DNA of 64,000 bases from Ryuthela nishihirai (GCA_038380435.1 JAWZYU010000019.1:30715801-30779800); one strand, 5' to 3'. Counted from the stretch's first letter, positions 22,155-34,214 are shown. Made by a program: numbers and translations. The notes: generated by a model not told the origin, from the sequence alone.

Positions 22155-22738
22155 GGGGTGGAATTCCGCTCAGCCAGTAGTGTGCCAGGCTCGTAATCCG
22201 TAATTCCCATATTTGAATACAACCTATGCCAAAGTTGAAATTTATCTCCACTAAACTCTCGGCAGCCAAAGGCAGTACCAAGCTGAAAAGACCGGTTCTC
22301 GTCCGATCACCGCAGTTAAGCAGATTTGGTCGCGGTCAGTACCTGGGAACAACACCGCGTGCATTGGCAAAAAATCTGCTGAGACCCCGCCATCCTGACA
22401 GATCCTTCTACTATGGCGTGTTAAGCTGACAGGCTCCTGATAGACATCTGTGTCAAGTAGCTGCTTGAGGAGGTATTTATTTATTTTTATTAAATTCTCG
22501 GCATAAAAGAGGTCATTGATGGGCATTGAAAAGGTCACCGTTCTTCGTATGGGACGTTAAGAGACCTGTGCTCGTTAAAGAATACGCTGGGTGCCCTTGA
22601 CGGGAGGCTGCCATCTGTTTTCCAACAACTGTCGAGTTGGTCCCCTTCCCCAAACCTTCTCTAGCCATCGGGATCTTTGTAATCTAGCCATTTAGTCAAC
22701 TGTGTGCAAAAAGTGCCGCTCAGAGGTAAAACAACACA
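22155..22738 (+). repeat. Old SINE-A split by the 5S-headed SINE
   Basis: The head part is 22155-22252 (GCCAGGCTCGTAATCC...) and the core to 3' part is 22504-22738. The interruption falls in the CAAAACTCCC-type segment. Confidence 0.88.
22265..22491 (+). repeat. 5S rRNA-headed SINE with SINE-B body
   Basis: The first ~95 bases follow 5S ribosomal RNA from its 5' end: GCCAAAGGCAGTACCAAGCT, then CCGGTTCTCGTCCGATCACC, GTTAAGCAGATTTGGTCGCG, and GTGCATTGGC at the end. A piece between the TACCTGGGA and ACACCGCG parts is deleted. From about 22375 the sequence is the SINE-B body (CTGCTGAGACC...GCTGACAGGCTCCTG...GCTTGAGGAGGTATTTATTT). Target-site duplications AAACTCTCGGCA (22253-22264) and AAATTCTCGGCA (22492-22503) fix both ends, so the 5S head and body moved as one unit. 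This is a SINE of the 5S-derived class, not a 5S gene. Confidence 0.92.
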
Positions 22739-23951
22739 ATCGGAACAGATGCGAGAGGTGACAAGGAATTGATGGACGATCGATATAAATATCTGAGTAG
22801 AAGCGAAAATTTCAGTCTCATAGTTTCCTAAGCTTTCCCTCACAAAGCCCTCTGCTTATTAAATTACTGTTCAGTAAATAAAAATATTTTGATCCAACAA
22901 TACCGAAAAGCACTGATATCTGAGAAACAGAGATTTAGATTATCGAGTTTATAGAGCAATTAGCTGAGATAACCAACGAGCAGAAATTCTTACTGTATGC
23001 TCTCTCAGTTGTTCCGTATTCTCGTTTCGTTCTGCGCACGTCAAATACAAGGTAATCTGATCGTAATCCCAATAGGTGACGCACATTTCTCGAATCACGG
23101 AAGCTGTAAACATTCATCTCCTAGAAATTGTGATGACGTTGAACGCCGTGAACGAACTCACGATGTGCAAGGAACGCGCGCGTTACCGGAGGCGCGTCGG
23201 TTTGCACGCGACGTGCTCTCGCCTCTCGCTGGTTTCCTGTGGCGATTGCGGTTGAGTGAGCGTAAAATAGGCAGAAAAGGTACGTGGGGGGGAGACCGTA
23301 GAAGGCGGTGAAACTGGCAGATGTCAGTTGCAAGGGAGTTTGCCGCTATAGGTTTAATAAATGGAGACAGGCTCGCCAGTAACGCCGAGATCTCTGCTCA
23401 GCCCGGAATGCGGCGGGTGGTAGAGGGAGTGATGGATTGGGGGAGGAGCAGATACGGCCGATGCTGGAGCCGATAAGTAAACGAGGGAGATGAACGAGAG
23501 ATAGTGATGGATGGGAGAGTAAATGCTACTCTTTGTGGAAAAAAACGTAAAGATACAGTTAAGGGACAAATTATACTGATTTCTAATCACTGTCAAATAG
23601 GGTTGGTTGCAAGAAGGAAGAGTTCGTGGCAACTGGATGCTGATTTGTTTAGATCGTTGAGATAGGGAAGGTTTGATTGTCATAGTTTAGATTCTGGCAA
23701 TTTAGATGATTGCGATAGTTTAGGTTAGAGCATTTAGTTGATTGTGATCGTTTAGATTCTTATATTTTGTTCATTTGTGATCATTTAGATCCCGGCATTT
23801 AGCTGATCGTGATTGTTTAGGCTCTTGTATGTATTATTATTATTTCTTAATAAATATAAAGAAATTTGGCTTAATTATATTTTTTAATTAATGAAAATAA
23901 ATTAGGCTTACAAATTGTATTTCTTATTAAATAGGAAGAAATTAGCTATAC
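22739..23951. other. Unassigned, with a CpG-rich block
   Basis: At 23140-23300 the sequence becomes CpG-rich (ACGCGCGCGTTACCGGAGGCGCGTC) unlike its surroundings, and a GT-AG-type donor GTACGTGG follows at about 23280. This might be a promoter or first exon, but no coding similarity is visible. At 23690-23830 a short degenerate repeat of TGATTGTGATCGTTTAGATTC occurs. Confidence 0.35.
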
Positions 23952-24545
23952 ACAGGCCCGGACCTAAAGAAGGTGGGTTGGGTTGTTTAACCATTGAGGG
24001 CAGTTTTTTGCCACAATGGGCTAAATGGTCAGATTCCAAGGACCCCGAAGGCTCAGAGAAAATTGGAAGAGGTGCCCACTGGAAAAACTGTTGGGAGATA
24101 GACGGTAGTCTCCCGTCAAGGTCATCTAGTATGTTCTTTAACGTGCACAAGGTATTGCTCTTCCGCACAAGGGACCATGACTTAACGTCCCATCCGATGG
24201 ACGACCTTTCCAAGGCTATCGGTGTCCCCTATTGACCGTGGGCAGGGTGGGGAGTTTTTCGGAGCTAAATCTTCATTGTGGCCCAGCTGGGATTCGAACC
24301 TGGGAACTGCAGATTATGAGCCTGGCGCGCTACCAACTGAGCACCCCCCACCACAAAAAAAGGGGGGGGGGAGGACTGAATCTCCATCTGCAGTGTAATA
24401 TTTTCTCTTTCGCTTTAGAGGTTTTTAAAAAAAATTTGAAAAATATGTAAAATATTCACAAGTTTAGCAATTTATGACCTCCATTACCCTTACATTCTCA
24501 AAGGGGTAGAGCTGCTGAGCTCCCCCTCCTAGATTCGGCCCTGGC
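23952..24545. mobile_element. hAT-like MITE, interrupted by SINE-A
   Basis: The ends CAGGCCCGGACCTAAAG and the complement of CTAGATTCGGCCCTGG are inverted repeats. Similar ends bound elements at 30655 and 35354. A SINE-A is inserted at 23971-24352. Confidence 0.65.
23971..24352 (-). repeat. SINE-A, minus strand, nearly full
   Basis: GGGTTGGGTTGTTTAACC at the left and the head complement ATTCGAACCTGGGAACTGC near the right. Confidence 0.94.
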
Positions 24546-24642
24546 CTTAGATGTACCTAGAGGTGTCCATTAATTGTTCCATATTCTGCGCAAAATAAAA
24601 TTATTTCGGATACCGATCGACTATTTTTCAATTGGCTGTCTC

Positions 24643-24845
24643 GTGGCCGAGTGGTTAGCGCGCTTGGCTACTGATCTACGGGACCTGGGTTCGAGCCCCG
24701 GGTAAGGCATGGCTGTTTGTGTCGTTTTTCTGCTGTGGTCCTGCCATCCTCTCAGACCTTCTACTGTGGCATATAAACTGACAGACTCCTGTCAGACCTC
24801 TGTGGCAAGCAGCTGCTTGAGGGGGTATTTATTATTTTTATTATT
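24643..24845 (+). repeat. Full-length SINE-B
   Basis: Complete unit. The tRNA-like head has GTGGCCGAGTGGTTAGCGCG (A box) and GGGTTCGAGCCCCGG (B box); the overall layout recalls tRNA-Ser/Leu-type GTGGCCGAGTGG heads. The body has the hairpin CTGACAG...CTGTCAG, and the end is GCTTGAGGGGGTATTTATT. Confidence 0.94.
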
Positions 24846-24915
24846 TACACAGCGTCTAGTGACGAAAGAGTTAGCTCAATGTGATACGACTGAAAAACTA
24901 ATTGATTACTACAGT

Positions 24916-25016
24916 AGGATGGGAATTGACTCAGTCGGTAGTACACCAGTATCCTAATTTACAGTCCTCAGGTTTTAGTCGCAACTCTGCCTGCGTTAAG
25001 AGTTTTCGCCGCTAGT
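24916..25016 (+). repeat. Old SINE-A head fragment
   Basis: TTGACTCAGTCGGTAGTACACC to CGCCGCTAGTCCC, diverged and truncated. Confidence 0.7.
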
Positions 25017-25450
25017 CCCCCCCCCCCCCCCACACACACACACGGGGGCGGGGGTGGCTCAGTCGGTAGCGCGCCAGGCTCGTAATCTGTAGTTCCCAGG
25101 TTCGAGTCCCAGCTGGGTCAGCGTTGTGATTTATCTCCGCAAAATTTCCCCGCCCTGTCCACGGGCAGTAGGGGACACCGATGGGCTTGAAAAGGCCGCC
25201 GTCCGTCGTATGGGACGTTAAGCCGTGGCCCCATGTGCGAGAGAGCCATACCCTGTGCACGTTAAAGAACACGCTGGATGGCCTTGACGGGAGGCTACCA
25301 TCTGTCTCCCAACAGCTGTTCCAATGGGTCCCCTCCCCCAACCTTCTCTGAGCCTTCGGGGTCCATGTGACCTGGCCATTTAGCTCATTGTGTGCAAAAA
25401 AGTGCCGCTCAGAGGTAAAACAACCCCCCCCCCCCCCCACACACACACAC
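25017..25450 (+). repeat. SINE-A inserted in a poly-C/(AC)n tract
   Basis: A full-length unit (25044-25424) is bordered on both sides by a C run followed by ACACACACAC, as expected for a duplicated low-complexity target. Confidence 0.93.
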
Positions 25451-25485
25451 ACCATCACCACTACTACCACCACCTACCCACCATA

Positions 25486-25865
25486 GGGCCGGGGTGGCTC
25501 AGTAGGTAACGCACCAGTCTCGTAATCTGCAGTTCCCAGGTTCGAGTCCCAGCTGTGTCAGCGTTGAGATTTATCTCCGCAAAACTCCCCACCCTGCCCA
25601 CGGTCAGTAGGGGACGAAGATGGGCTTGGAAAGGCCATCATCCGTCGGTGGGACGCTAAGCCGTGGCACTGGGTGTGGGAGAGTCATACCCTGTGCACGT
25701 TAAAGAAAACACTGGATGGCCTTGACGGGAGGCTACCATCTGTCTCCCAACAGCTGTTCCAGTGGGTTCCCTCACTAAACTTCTCTAAGTTCTCGGGGTC
25801 CTTGTAACCTGGCCATTTAGCCCATTGTATACAAAAAATTGCCTCTCAGAGATAAAGCAACAAGC
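25486..25865 (+). repeat. SINE-A, moderately diverged
   Basis: Head to 3' end (GATAAAGCAACAA) present. It follows the previous copy by 60 bases. Confidence 0.94.
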
Positions 25866-26619
25866 CTATACCGTTGACAATATTTTTTTCCAAATAATTA
25901 TTTGCCTATTTTAATATCAGAAGCATAACTTACTTTCACTTGGAAAACTAATGTATTAGAAAAGAAAATGTTCCACACAGTCACCCAAGTGTTATTGCTA
26001 AATAAGAATATCTACGAGTAAGATAATCCCCCCCCCAAAAAAAGTTTCTAATTGACTTAGAGAGATCATTTCTCTAATTCCATAATGGGGAAAGCACACC
26101 CGAAGGAAAAATATTTGTTTGAAGTGTACCTAAATCTTCAGTTTTGTAAGCATTATTTGAATGTCTGGAGAAAAAGGGTCATTGTAATATTACGCAACTT
26201 CAATTTTCTCAGATTTTTCTCCTAAAATCCATTAATAAATAAGTAGGTAGCTGTTATAGCCAAGTGTTCAGTTTATAATTGGTGAATATGCTGTTAAATT
26301 ATCTAATTACCATTAAATATTATAATAATATTTTCGAAAATGAAGATTTAACCCTTAACGATAAAGATTAAGCCTGAAAACGATATCATTCTTTAAGGAA
26401 ACTTCAGTAGGCCCTACTAAGCATTAACACATAAAGAGAGACAACTGCATTTCTTCAAGTCGACGTAATAATTTATTATTATTAGACTTTTTGAACGGAA
26501 TTCAACAACACGTGATCATTGTTAGCACTTTTTGAATGTAGCTTACATGACAATGAACTGTTGTTGGCATTTCTCCAAAGGGTTCACAGATTTATAATGC
26601 GCTGGCATTGTTAAACTTG
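25866..26619. other. AT-rich spacer
   Basis: No gene or repeat recognised. Confidence 0.45.
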
Positions 26620-27240
26620 TTGAACAACAACACAACGCTGCTGTCACTTTTCAACAAGGCTCACAACAATACACTGCTGCTTTTCAATATGTTTCACAAC
26701 AATACACTGCTGTTTTTCCAATATGTTTCACAACAATACAAAGCTGCTATCACTTTTTCAACAAGGCTCACAACAATACACTGATGCTTTTCAATATGTT
26801 TCACAACAATAAATAAATAAATACCCCCTCAAGCAGCTGCTTGCCACAGAGGTCTGACAGGAGCCTGTCAGTTTATATGCCACAGTAGGAGATCTGAGAG
26901 GATGGCAGGACCTCAGCAGAAAAACGACACACACATCCATGCCTAATCCGGGGCTCGAACCCAGGTCCCTTAGATCAGTAGCCAAGCGTGCTAACCACTC
27001 GGCCACTGCTGTTTTTCCAATATGTTTCACAACAATACAAAGCTGCTATCACTTTTTCAACAAGGCTCACAACAATACACTGCTGCTTTTCAATATGTTT
27101 CACAACAATACAATGCTGCTGTCACTTTTCAACAAGGCTCACAACAATACACTGTTGCTTTTCAATATGTTTCATAACAATACAACGCTGCTATCACTTT
27201 TCAGCAAGGTTTACACAACAATACACAGCTTTTTACACAT
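26620..27240. repeat. Tandem array with CACAACAATACA units
   Basis: Units of about 33-40 bp alternate between a form with CTGCTGCTTTTCAATATGTTT and a form with GCTGCTATCACTTTTTCAAC, all linked by CACAACAATACA. Irregular copies extend to about 27400. Open frames of 118 and 152 codons here are repeat translations. Confidence 0.88.
26808..27004 (-). repeat. SINE-B inserted in the tandem array
   Basis: Tail first (AAATAAATACCCCCTCAAGC), head complement last (TAACCACTCGGCCAC). The array resumes directly with ACTGCTG on the right. Confidence 0.93.
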
Positions 27241-27689
27241 TTCGACAAGAATCCTACATCATCAATGGCAGTTTTCGACGTTGTTCGCAAAATAATGCAT
27301 TATTTCTGGTACTTCTGTACGCTGTTCATACAACAATGTGTACCGATGTCGGCACTTTTCAACAAGATTCACCCAATAACACCATTGGTCATGCATTTGA
27401 ACGTCATTCTGGCAACTCTTACTATCGTTGGCACTTAAAAGGTTAATCAGATTTTATTGAGGTTTTCATACGTCAGAAACATCTTTTTATAATAATATTT
27501 GAATAAGTTGTTAAGGTTCGAATTTTCCGGAAAATGCTAATAGAGCCATATTTTTTGTTCATTAAAGAACATAATAGATACGATTGACATAATTCCCGTG
27601 TCAACGTTTATTTTATTCTGTGGTTCTTTCCAAATTATGAGAACTTTATGACCACTTAAGCCTATTCTACAATAAAAGCGTGACTATTA

Positions 27690-28236
27690 TGTCAGGGGCG
27701 GAAGTAAGCTCATCGGTAGGTGGCCAGGCCAGAAGGCTTGTAATATGTGGAGCGGAGGTGGCTCAGTCGGTAGCGCACCAGGCTGGTAATCTGCAGTTCC
27801 CAGCTGGGTCAGCGTTGAGATTTATCTCCGCAAAACTTCCCGCCCTGCCCACGGTCAGTAGGAAACACAGATGGGCTTGGAAAGGCCGCCGTCCGTCGGA
27901 TGGGACGTTAAGCCGTAGTCCGTGTGCATGATCGTGGTTGTCATGGCCATACCCTGTGCATGTTAAAGAACACGCTGTTGGTTCACGCCATTGGAACAGC
28001 TGTTGGGAGACAGTTGATCATGGCCATACCCTGTGCACGCTGGATGGCCTTGGCGGGAGGTTACTATCGGTCTCCTAACAGCTGTTCCAGTGGGTTAAGA
28101 TTTATGTCGATTATATGATTTTATGCATATATCTTATCCCATAACCTTCTCTGAGACTTCGGGGTCCATGTGACCTGGCCATTTAGCCCATGGTCATGGT
28201 GTGCAAAAAAGTGCCGTTCAGAGGTAAAACAACCCA
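27690..28236 (+). repeat. Rearranged SINE-A with partial duplications
   Basis: Two heads (27695 and 27750) precede one core. The GGCCATACCCTGTGCA segment occurs twice (27945, 28022) with a short inverted piece (GGAACAGCTGTTGGGAGACAG at 27992) between them, suggesting template switching. Confidence 0.85.
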
Positions 28237-29084
28237 ACCCAAAAGTCACCAACGGAGCTATAGACTAGGTGGAAATCGCAACACTCAAGCTCATCGCATG
28301 AATGATGGCATTTTCCCCAAAGCCAAAGGGAAAAGAAAAACCACTTCTTCTTCTCCTTCCTTGGCTTTGCATTTTGTTACAATTACCAGCGTAGGCAGAA
28401 TGCATTCCGGAAAATAAAATCCTTAATGCAAAAATGCGTACGGAAGGAGAAAGTGCAGAAAGACTTCACTGCGTTTTGTTGTCCTTCGCTTCCTTCGCCT
28501 CTCGCTTTCTGCAAACAGGCTCTTTATCCTCTCGTCGTATTAAGGGGACGACTTTGCCTCGAGGGAGGTGAAAGTTTATTTCCAACGACAAAATCATTTG
28601 CTGCAGGTTTCGGCTGAAAGAGTCGCGTGCGAGAGAGAAAGAAGGAGGAGTCATCCCAATCCCGTGCCTCTAATAGAGACGAGCTGGAGCTCAAGTGGGG
28701 CTAAAATGGACGTAAGATTGCCTCGCTTCACTCACAATGGCAAGGGAGGTGCCAATTGAGCCCACGTGGTTTCCGTCACGTTGCTAGGAGACTGCTAGAT
28801 GATGTTTACGCTTGGAAAAGATTGTTGCTAATGGACTTACCTTTCCACCCCTCCCTGTGTTTGAAAATGTTTTACCTCTTATTTCGCAGCTATTAAGGGT
28901 TGGTAGTTACTTTGTTTACGTGCCTGTTGAGAACGGTAATGAGTGTTGTTATGTAGAGCCATAAAATTGATAGTGTTTTTGGGACTTACGAAGTAAGCAC
29001 GTTGTGAAAGATTTGGGTTATTGGCCTGTTTCACCTATAAGGAACTGTTTCTTTACAACTGGGGTAAAACAGAGATAATAATCA
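28237..29084. other. Unassigned; locally GC-richer
   Basis: 28430-28760 is GC-richer, with several short overlapping frames and no recognisable domain. It may hold an exon or regulatory sequence, but I cannot support one. Confidence 0.3.
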
Positions 29085-30010
29085 TGAATTTTTGCCACCC
29101 TCGATTTATATAATCATGACTTTTTTCGATAACCGATCTAAAAATCATGAGTTTGTTTCCCTCGGTTTACATGATCATGAATATTTGCTCCTAGATCTAC
29201 ATGATCATGGTTGTTTGCTCCCTAGAGCTACAAGATCGTGGTTCTTTGTTCCCCAGAATCTACATGTTCAAGATTTTTTCCCCTAGATCCACATGATCGT
29301 GGTTGTTTGCTCCCTTGATCTTACAGGATCGTGGATATTTGCACTCTAGATCCATAGGACCATGAATGTTTTGCGCCCCCCCCCCCCTCTAGATCTACAG
29401 GATCGTGAATATTTGTTCACTGGATATACAAGATCCGTGGGTATTTGCACTCTAGATCTACAGAATCGTGGATATTTGTTCACTAGATATCAAGATCCGT
29501 GTGTATTTGCAGTCTAGATCTATAGGATCACGGATGGTTGCTCCCTAGATCAGCATGATCATCTAGTTTTCTCGATCAGCAAAATGAAAATTTTTTGTTC
29601 CTCTTGATCCATGTAATCGAATTTTGAATCCACGATATATATTCCTCTATTTGGTTTCTTTAATCAACATAATGATTTTTTTAGGCCCTCGATTTACATG
29701 ATCATCGATTTTGATTGAGACTCTCAATCAACATGGTCTTGAATCCTTCCCTCGATTTGCTTCATCACGGAGTTAGTTTCTTTAATCCACAAAATTATTT
29801 TAATTTCTTCAATTATAATAGTCATGAATTTTTGCTTCTTTCGGTACACATAAAAAAGGATTTTTGCATCCACATCTTTTAATGCATTTTGTTTTTCTTG
29901 CTACCAGTTTTCGGGATTTTTATCCTATAATCAACATAATCATTTGTTATTTCAGAAACTTTATCTTCATAATCATAATTTTATTTTACTCTCTTTACAT
30001 GATCACAGAT
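29085..30010. repeat. Degenerate tandem array with GATC-centred units
   Basis: About 30 units of roughly 30-36 bp follow the pattern CTAGATCTACATGATCATGG-TGTTTGCTCC. Divergence increases to the right. A related array follows at 30950-31230, interrupted by SINE and hAT-like sequence. Confidence 0.82.
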
Positions 30011-30211
30011 GTTTACTCTCTCGATCTATCTTAATTTATTTTTATTTCCCTTTTTATTTTAATCCCTTCTTTTCGCCCACGATCTAGTTTCCTTTTTCTT
30101 TGCGACTATTAAGGATTGGTAGTTAATTTGTTTACGCACGTATTGAGAAAGGTAACCAGTACTATTATGTAAGGACAAAAATTAGTAGTATTTTTAGGGA
30201 CTTAGAAAGTT

Positions 30212-30630
30212 TGATTGGATCGTTTTACCTCTGAGCGGCACTTTTTTTGCACATCATGGGCTAAATGGCCAGGTTACATGGACCCCGAAGGCTCAGAGAA
30301 GGTTGGAGGAGGGGACCCACTGGAACAGCTGTTGGGGAACAGATGATGGCCTACCGTCAAGACCATCCAGTGTGTTCTTTAACGTGCACAGAGTATGACT
30401 CTCCTGCACACGGGGCCATGGCTTAACATCCCATCCGACGGACGATACCCTGTGCACGTTAAAGAACTCGCTGGATGGCCCTTGATGAGAGGCTACCATC
30501 TGTCTTCCCAACAACTGTCCCGTGAGTCCCATCCCTCAACCTTCTCTGAGCCTTCGGGTCCACGTGACCTGGCCATTTAGCCCATGGTATGTAAAAAAGT
30601 GCCGCCCAGAGGAAAAACAACCCAACCCTC
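30212..30630. repeat. Head-to-head SINE-A pair
   Basis: A minus copy (30212-30445, 3' end to core) abuts a plus copy (30446-30630, core to 3' end) at the GACGGACGATACCC junction, giving an inverted pair able to form a long stem. Confidence 0.9.
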
Positions 30631-30654
30631 CCCCAATCTTCTCTGCCTTCGGGG

Positions 30655-30918
30655 TAGAGCCGGACCTAGGAGGTAGGTTTCACGGGGAGATCCTCCCCCC
30701 CCCCCCTTCCTGTTAATAATGATGGTAAGGTAATGGAGGCCGAAAATTATTAAGCCTATGCATATTTCACCCATTTTTCATGAAAATAAAAGAAAAAAAA
30801 ACTGAAACGAAGGGGAAAACGTTACACTGCAATAGAAACCCAGTCTCTTGTGCCCCTTTACCTTTTTTCCGACTCGATTGCATCTCTACCCCCCTCAATT
30901 TTTATAGATCCCGGCCTG
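30655..30918. mobile_element. hAT-like MITE copy
   Basis: AGAGCCGGACCTAGGAGG at the left and the complement-like TAGATCCCGGCCTG at the right. The interior (poly-C, GTAATGGAGGCC, TTACACTGCAATAGAAACCC) matches the element at 35354. Confidence 0.65.
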
Positions 30919-30949
30919 CCCATAACCATACTATTTTTTCTTCCTTTTA

Positions 30950-31230
30950 TATATATTAATGAATATTTCCTCCCTCGATCGCACAATCGTATATATATTT
31001 CTTTTCTCGATATACGTGTTCATGTATATTTCTTTTCTCAATATACATAATCATGTATATATATATTTTTTTCGATCTGCGTAATTATGTATATTTCTTT
31101 TTTCGAGCTATGTAATCGTGTATATTTCTTTTCTCGAGCTATGTAATCGTGTATATATATATTTTTTCGAACTATGTCAACTGTATGTTTCCTTTCCGAT
31201 CTATATAATGGATATTTAGCTCCCTTCTCA
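30950..31230. repeat. Second GATC-type tandem array
   Basis: About eight units of CTCGATCTACGTAATCATGT-ATATTTCTTTT type, about 35 bp. It is the same general pattern as 29085-30010, so probably one array that was split and diverged. Confidence 0.75.
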
Positions 31231-32453
31231 ATAATGAATCTTTCGTTCATGTTTTCTTCAGTTTTATTTTTTCAACAAAATAATTGAACTTCTAATTATC
31301 TTTCACCACGCTATCTGGCCATAATCAATTTGGCAGACTCTTACTCCCCGTTTTAAACCGTATAACGCTTCATCAATTTAGTTGTCCTTCTCTCTCTTCG
31401 AAATAATGGACCTTTTACCTATTCTTCTACGCGTCTCAAAAGAAAAAACTTCTTTTATATTAACATCATGGCTTGAAATGTTACATTCCCCGCAACCCGA
31501 TCTCCAGATGACGAAATAAGACTCGAATCTCTCCCTAACACGAAGGAAAGCACATTAGCGTAATGTTCTAGTCAATGTAGAGAGATTTCCTTCCGAATGA
31601 ACTAATATTTTCGAGAGCTGGAAAAAAGAGGGAAAAGTACACGATGATTGTTCTGCTTTAATGTGCCTCTGAATTTGCTTTCAGATTTCCGCGTTCCTAA
31701 TTTGTCATGATCTGCAATCTTCTGTTTTGGCAATGTTCGACCAGAACCCATTAAAGGAGAGAGAGTTTATCTCTCTCTGTGCTAACATTCTTAAGTAATT
31801 TCTTTCTTTCTTAACTAAGATCAAGAATCTTCGACATCCATAAGTTGCTGGTTATTCATTAAGCATCGCCATCAACGAGATCTCGTTTATTCTAACAAAG
31901 GAACTTGATTGCTGTTATTTAGACAACGTTTTTTTTTTTTAAATCATTTAATGGAATATATTAATTAGTATGCATTCTTGGACAGTATTCTCACACTTCC
32001 ATGGCTTCCAAACCGAAAGCCATATTCAAGGCTCCTTAAATTTTGAAAATAAGCTTTCTAATAAAAATCCGCATTAACTTTTCCTAAATCTCAATTTTTG
32101 AACACAACTATTTCGGAATGCAACAGTATTCGTTTAATATTTAAAGAGCTATCGAAGCTGGAACATTTAACAGCATCAACATTGTACTGAATCTAAGCGA
32201 TTTTTCCTTGAAACTGCCACTTTGAAAGATTAATTAAATAATTTTTAAATTACTTTTATTTTAGTAAACAACTTGTTATAATACTTATTATTTTTGTTTT
32301 AAAGTTCTTGAGGCAAAAATCTTACGACTATCAACGTTGCTGCTAAAAATCAGTTTTTTCATAATTTTTTTTAATATTAAATAAATATTCATTGCAATCG
32401 AGATTCTGAGAGATTTGATTAGGTTATTAAGGTTTATCTCCTGAGAAATGCGG
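31231..32453. other. AT-rich sequence without recognised genes
   Basis: No exon with splice borders and no transposon ends recognised. The segment at 32120-32200 (AAAGAGCTATCGAAGCTGG) recurs in related form near 11125 and 12530, hinting at an unrecognised old repeat. Confidence 0.4.
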
Positions 32454-33218
32454 GATGGGAGTGGCTCAGTCGGTAGCGCGCCAGGCGCGTAATCTCCAGT
32501 TCCCAGGTTCGAGTCCCAGCTGAGCCAGCTTGGAGATTTATATCCGTAAAACTCCCCTCCTGCCCTCGGTCAGTAAGGGACACCCGATAGGCTTGGAAAT
32601 GCCGCCGTCCGTCGGATGGGACGTTAAGGCTGACCCCGTGTACGGGATAGCCATAAACTATGCAATTTAAAGAACATACTGGATGGCCTTGACGAAAGCA
32701 TAACATCTGTCTCCTAACAGCTGTCCAGTTGATCCCTTCAACCCTCTGAGCCCTAGGGGTCCTTATGACATGGGGGCGGGGGTGGCTCAGTCGGTAGCGC
32801 GCAAGGCTCGTAATCTGTAGTTCCCAGGTTCGAATCCCAGCTGGGTCAGCGTTGAGATTTATCTCCGCAAAATTCCCCGCCCTGCCCACGGTCAGTAGGG
32901 GACACCAATGGGCTTGGGAAGGCCGCCGTCAGTCGGATGGGACGTTAAGCCGTGGCCCCGTGTGCGGGAGAGCCATACCCTGTGCACGTTAAAGAACACG
33001 CTGGATGGCCTTGACGGGAGGCTACCATCTGTCTCCCAACAGCTGTTCCAGTGGGTCCCCTCCCCCAACCTTCTATGAGCCTTCGGGGTCCATGTGAACT
33101 GGCCATTTAGCCCATTGTGTGCAAAAAAGTGCCGCTCAGAGGTAAAACAACCCAACCTTATGACATGGACATTTAGCCCATTGTGTGCAAAAAAAAGTGA
33201 CGTTCTGAGGTAAAATCC
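32454..33218 (+). repeat. Old SINE-A split by a younger SINE-A
   Basis: The older copy is 32454-32773 and 33156-33218 and is complete apart from the insertion. Confidence 0.92.
32774..33155 (+). repeat. Full-length SINE-A nested in SINE-A, 13-bp TSD
   Basis: CCTTATGACATGG at 32761-32773 and 33156-33168 is a perfect duplication of the older SINE's 3' part. Confidence 0.97.
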
Positions 33219-33221
33219 AAA

Positions 33222-33283
33222 ATACTGGGAAATGCAAATTACGTGTTTGAGGCGCTCCCGACTGAGTCAACCCCCGTCCAAAG
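33222..33283 (-). repeat. SINE-A head fragment, minus
   Basis: Complement of the tRNA-like head (GGGAAATGCAAATTACG...GACTGAGTCAACCCCCG). Confidence 0.75.
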
Positions 33284-34214
33284 TCGAACGGTACAGATCT
33301 GGCTTTCGGGGATTGGTAACGGATATATCGTAACACCCTACAGAAAAAGTTAAAAAAACAAAACTCGATTATTGTTCCGATGTGTTTCGGTATTGAAGAT
33401 ACGCAAGTTCTATCTGAAACATTGGAATAGTGCCCAGGTGATGGCTGATATTTTCACCACACATATTTTGTTTTAGCAGTGAGAATTTTCGAAATTACTT
33501 GAATCTTCATGAATAACAATGTTAAGTCCCGTCTTCAAAATGTCTACTTGTGTAAAAAATATATTGGAAAGTTTCATTTATCTATACTTTTTAATTTCCA
33601 AGTAACTGTGGTAACTGAAGCTCTTCCTTATTTTAATTAGGCTACATATTTTTCTTTGGCACATAATTAATAATAAGCTACAGTTCTATTACTAAAATTT
33701 GCTGCGGTAATGAGAAGATAATGTTTTTTTTTTCCTTTCCTTCGTTATCTTAGAAAATTGATATTGAAAAAAAGAGCTAATGTTTCTTTTAATTAATTTT
33801 TTCAGCGAAGCAAAAGCGAAATTTTCTGACTTGTTGTCAGTTGTTTTATACTTCCACTAATGAATAAATTGCGTAAACAGAAAAATCAGTCACTTGCCTA
33901 TTGCGGAAAGCTAGCAAGCAAATCTTGTGGACCATGTATAATGCAGTGGCTGTCTCATGAGAGAGATGGAAGTGGTGGGGGGGGGGGAGGAAAGGTCTTT
34001 CTCTGCAAAGGCTAAGAGAAAGAAATAGAACCATTGGATATTTTAAAGGAGTTCCGATTTTAAAAGTTGTTGGTTGACCCTATCCTAGATTTGATTCCAA
34101 AGATTGCTTCTTTGTAAATAACATCGGCAAAAAAATTAGAAGTGTTGCTTTGGTGGTATTAGCACCGTATGATTGTGATGTTCTGACACTCAGATCCTGT
34201 CAGACTGAGCCAGA
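33284..34214. other. AT-rich spacer
   Basis: No recognised gene. A poly-G tract occurs at about 33978-33990. Confidence 0.4.

Noticed and set aside
22265..22365. A functional 5S rRNA gene
   Set aside because: An internal segment is deleted, there is no terminator at the expected place, and target-site duplications show it is part of a retroposed SINE.
26939..27446. 118- and 152-codon open frames
   Set aside because: Repeat translation of the CACAACAATACA tandem array and part of an inserted SINE-B.
29085..30010. A CRISPR-like repeat array
   Set aside because: Units are degenerate throughout, with no constant repeat alternating with unique spacers, and the genome is eukaryotic.
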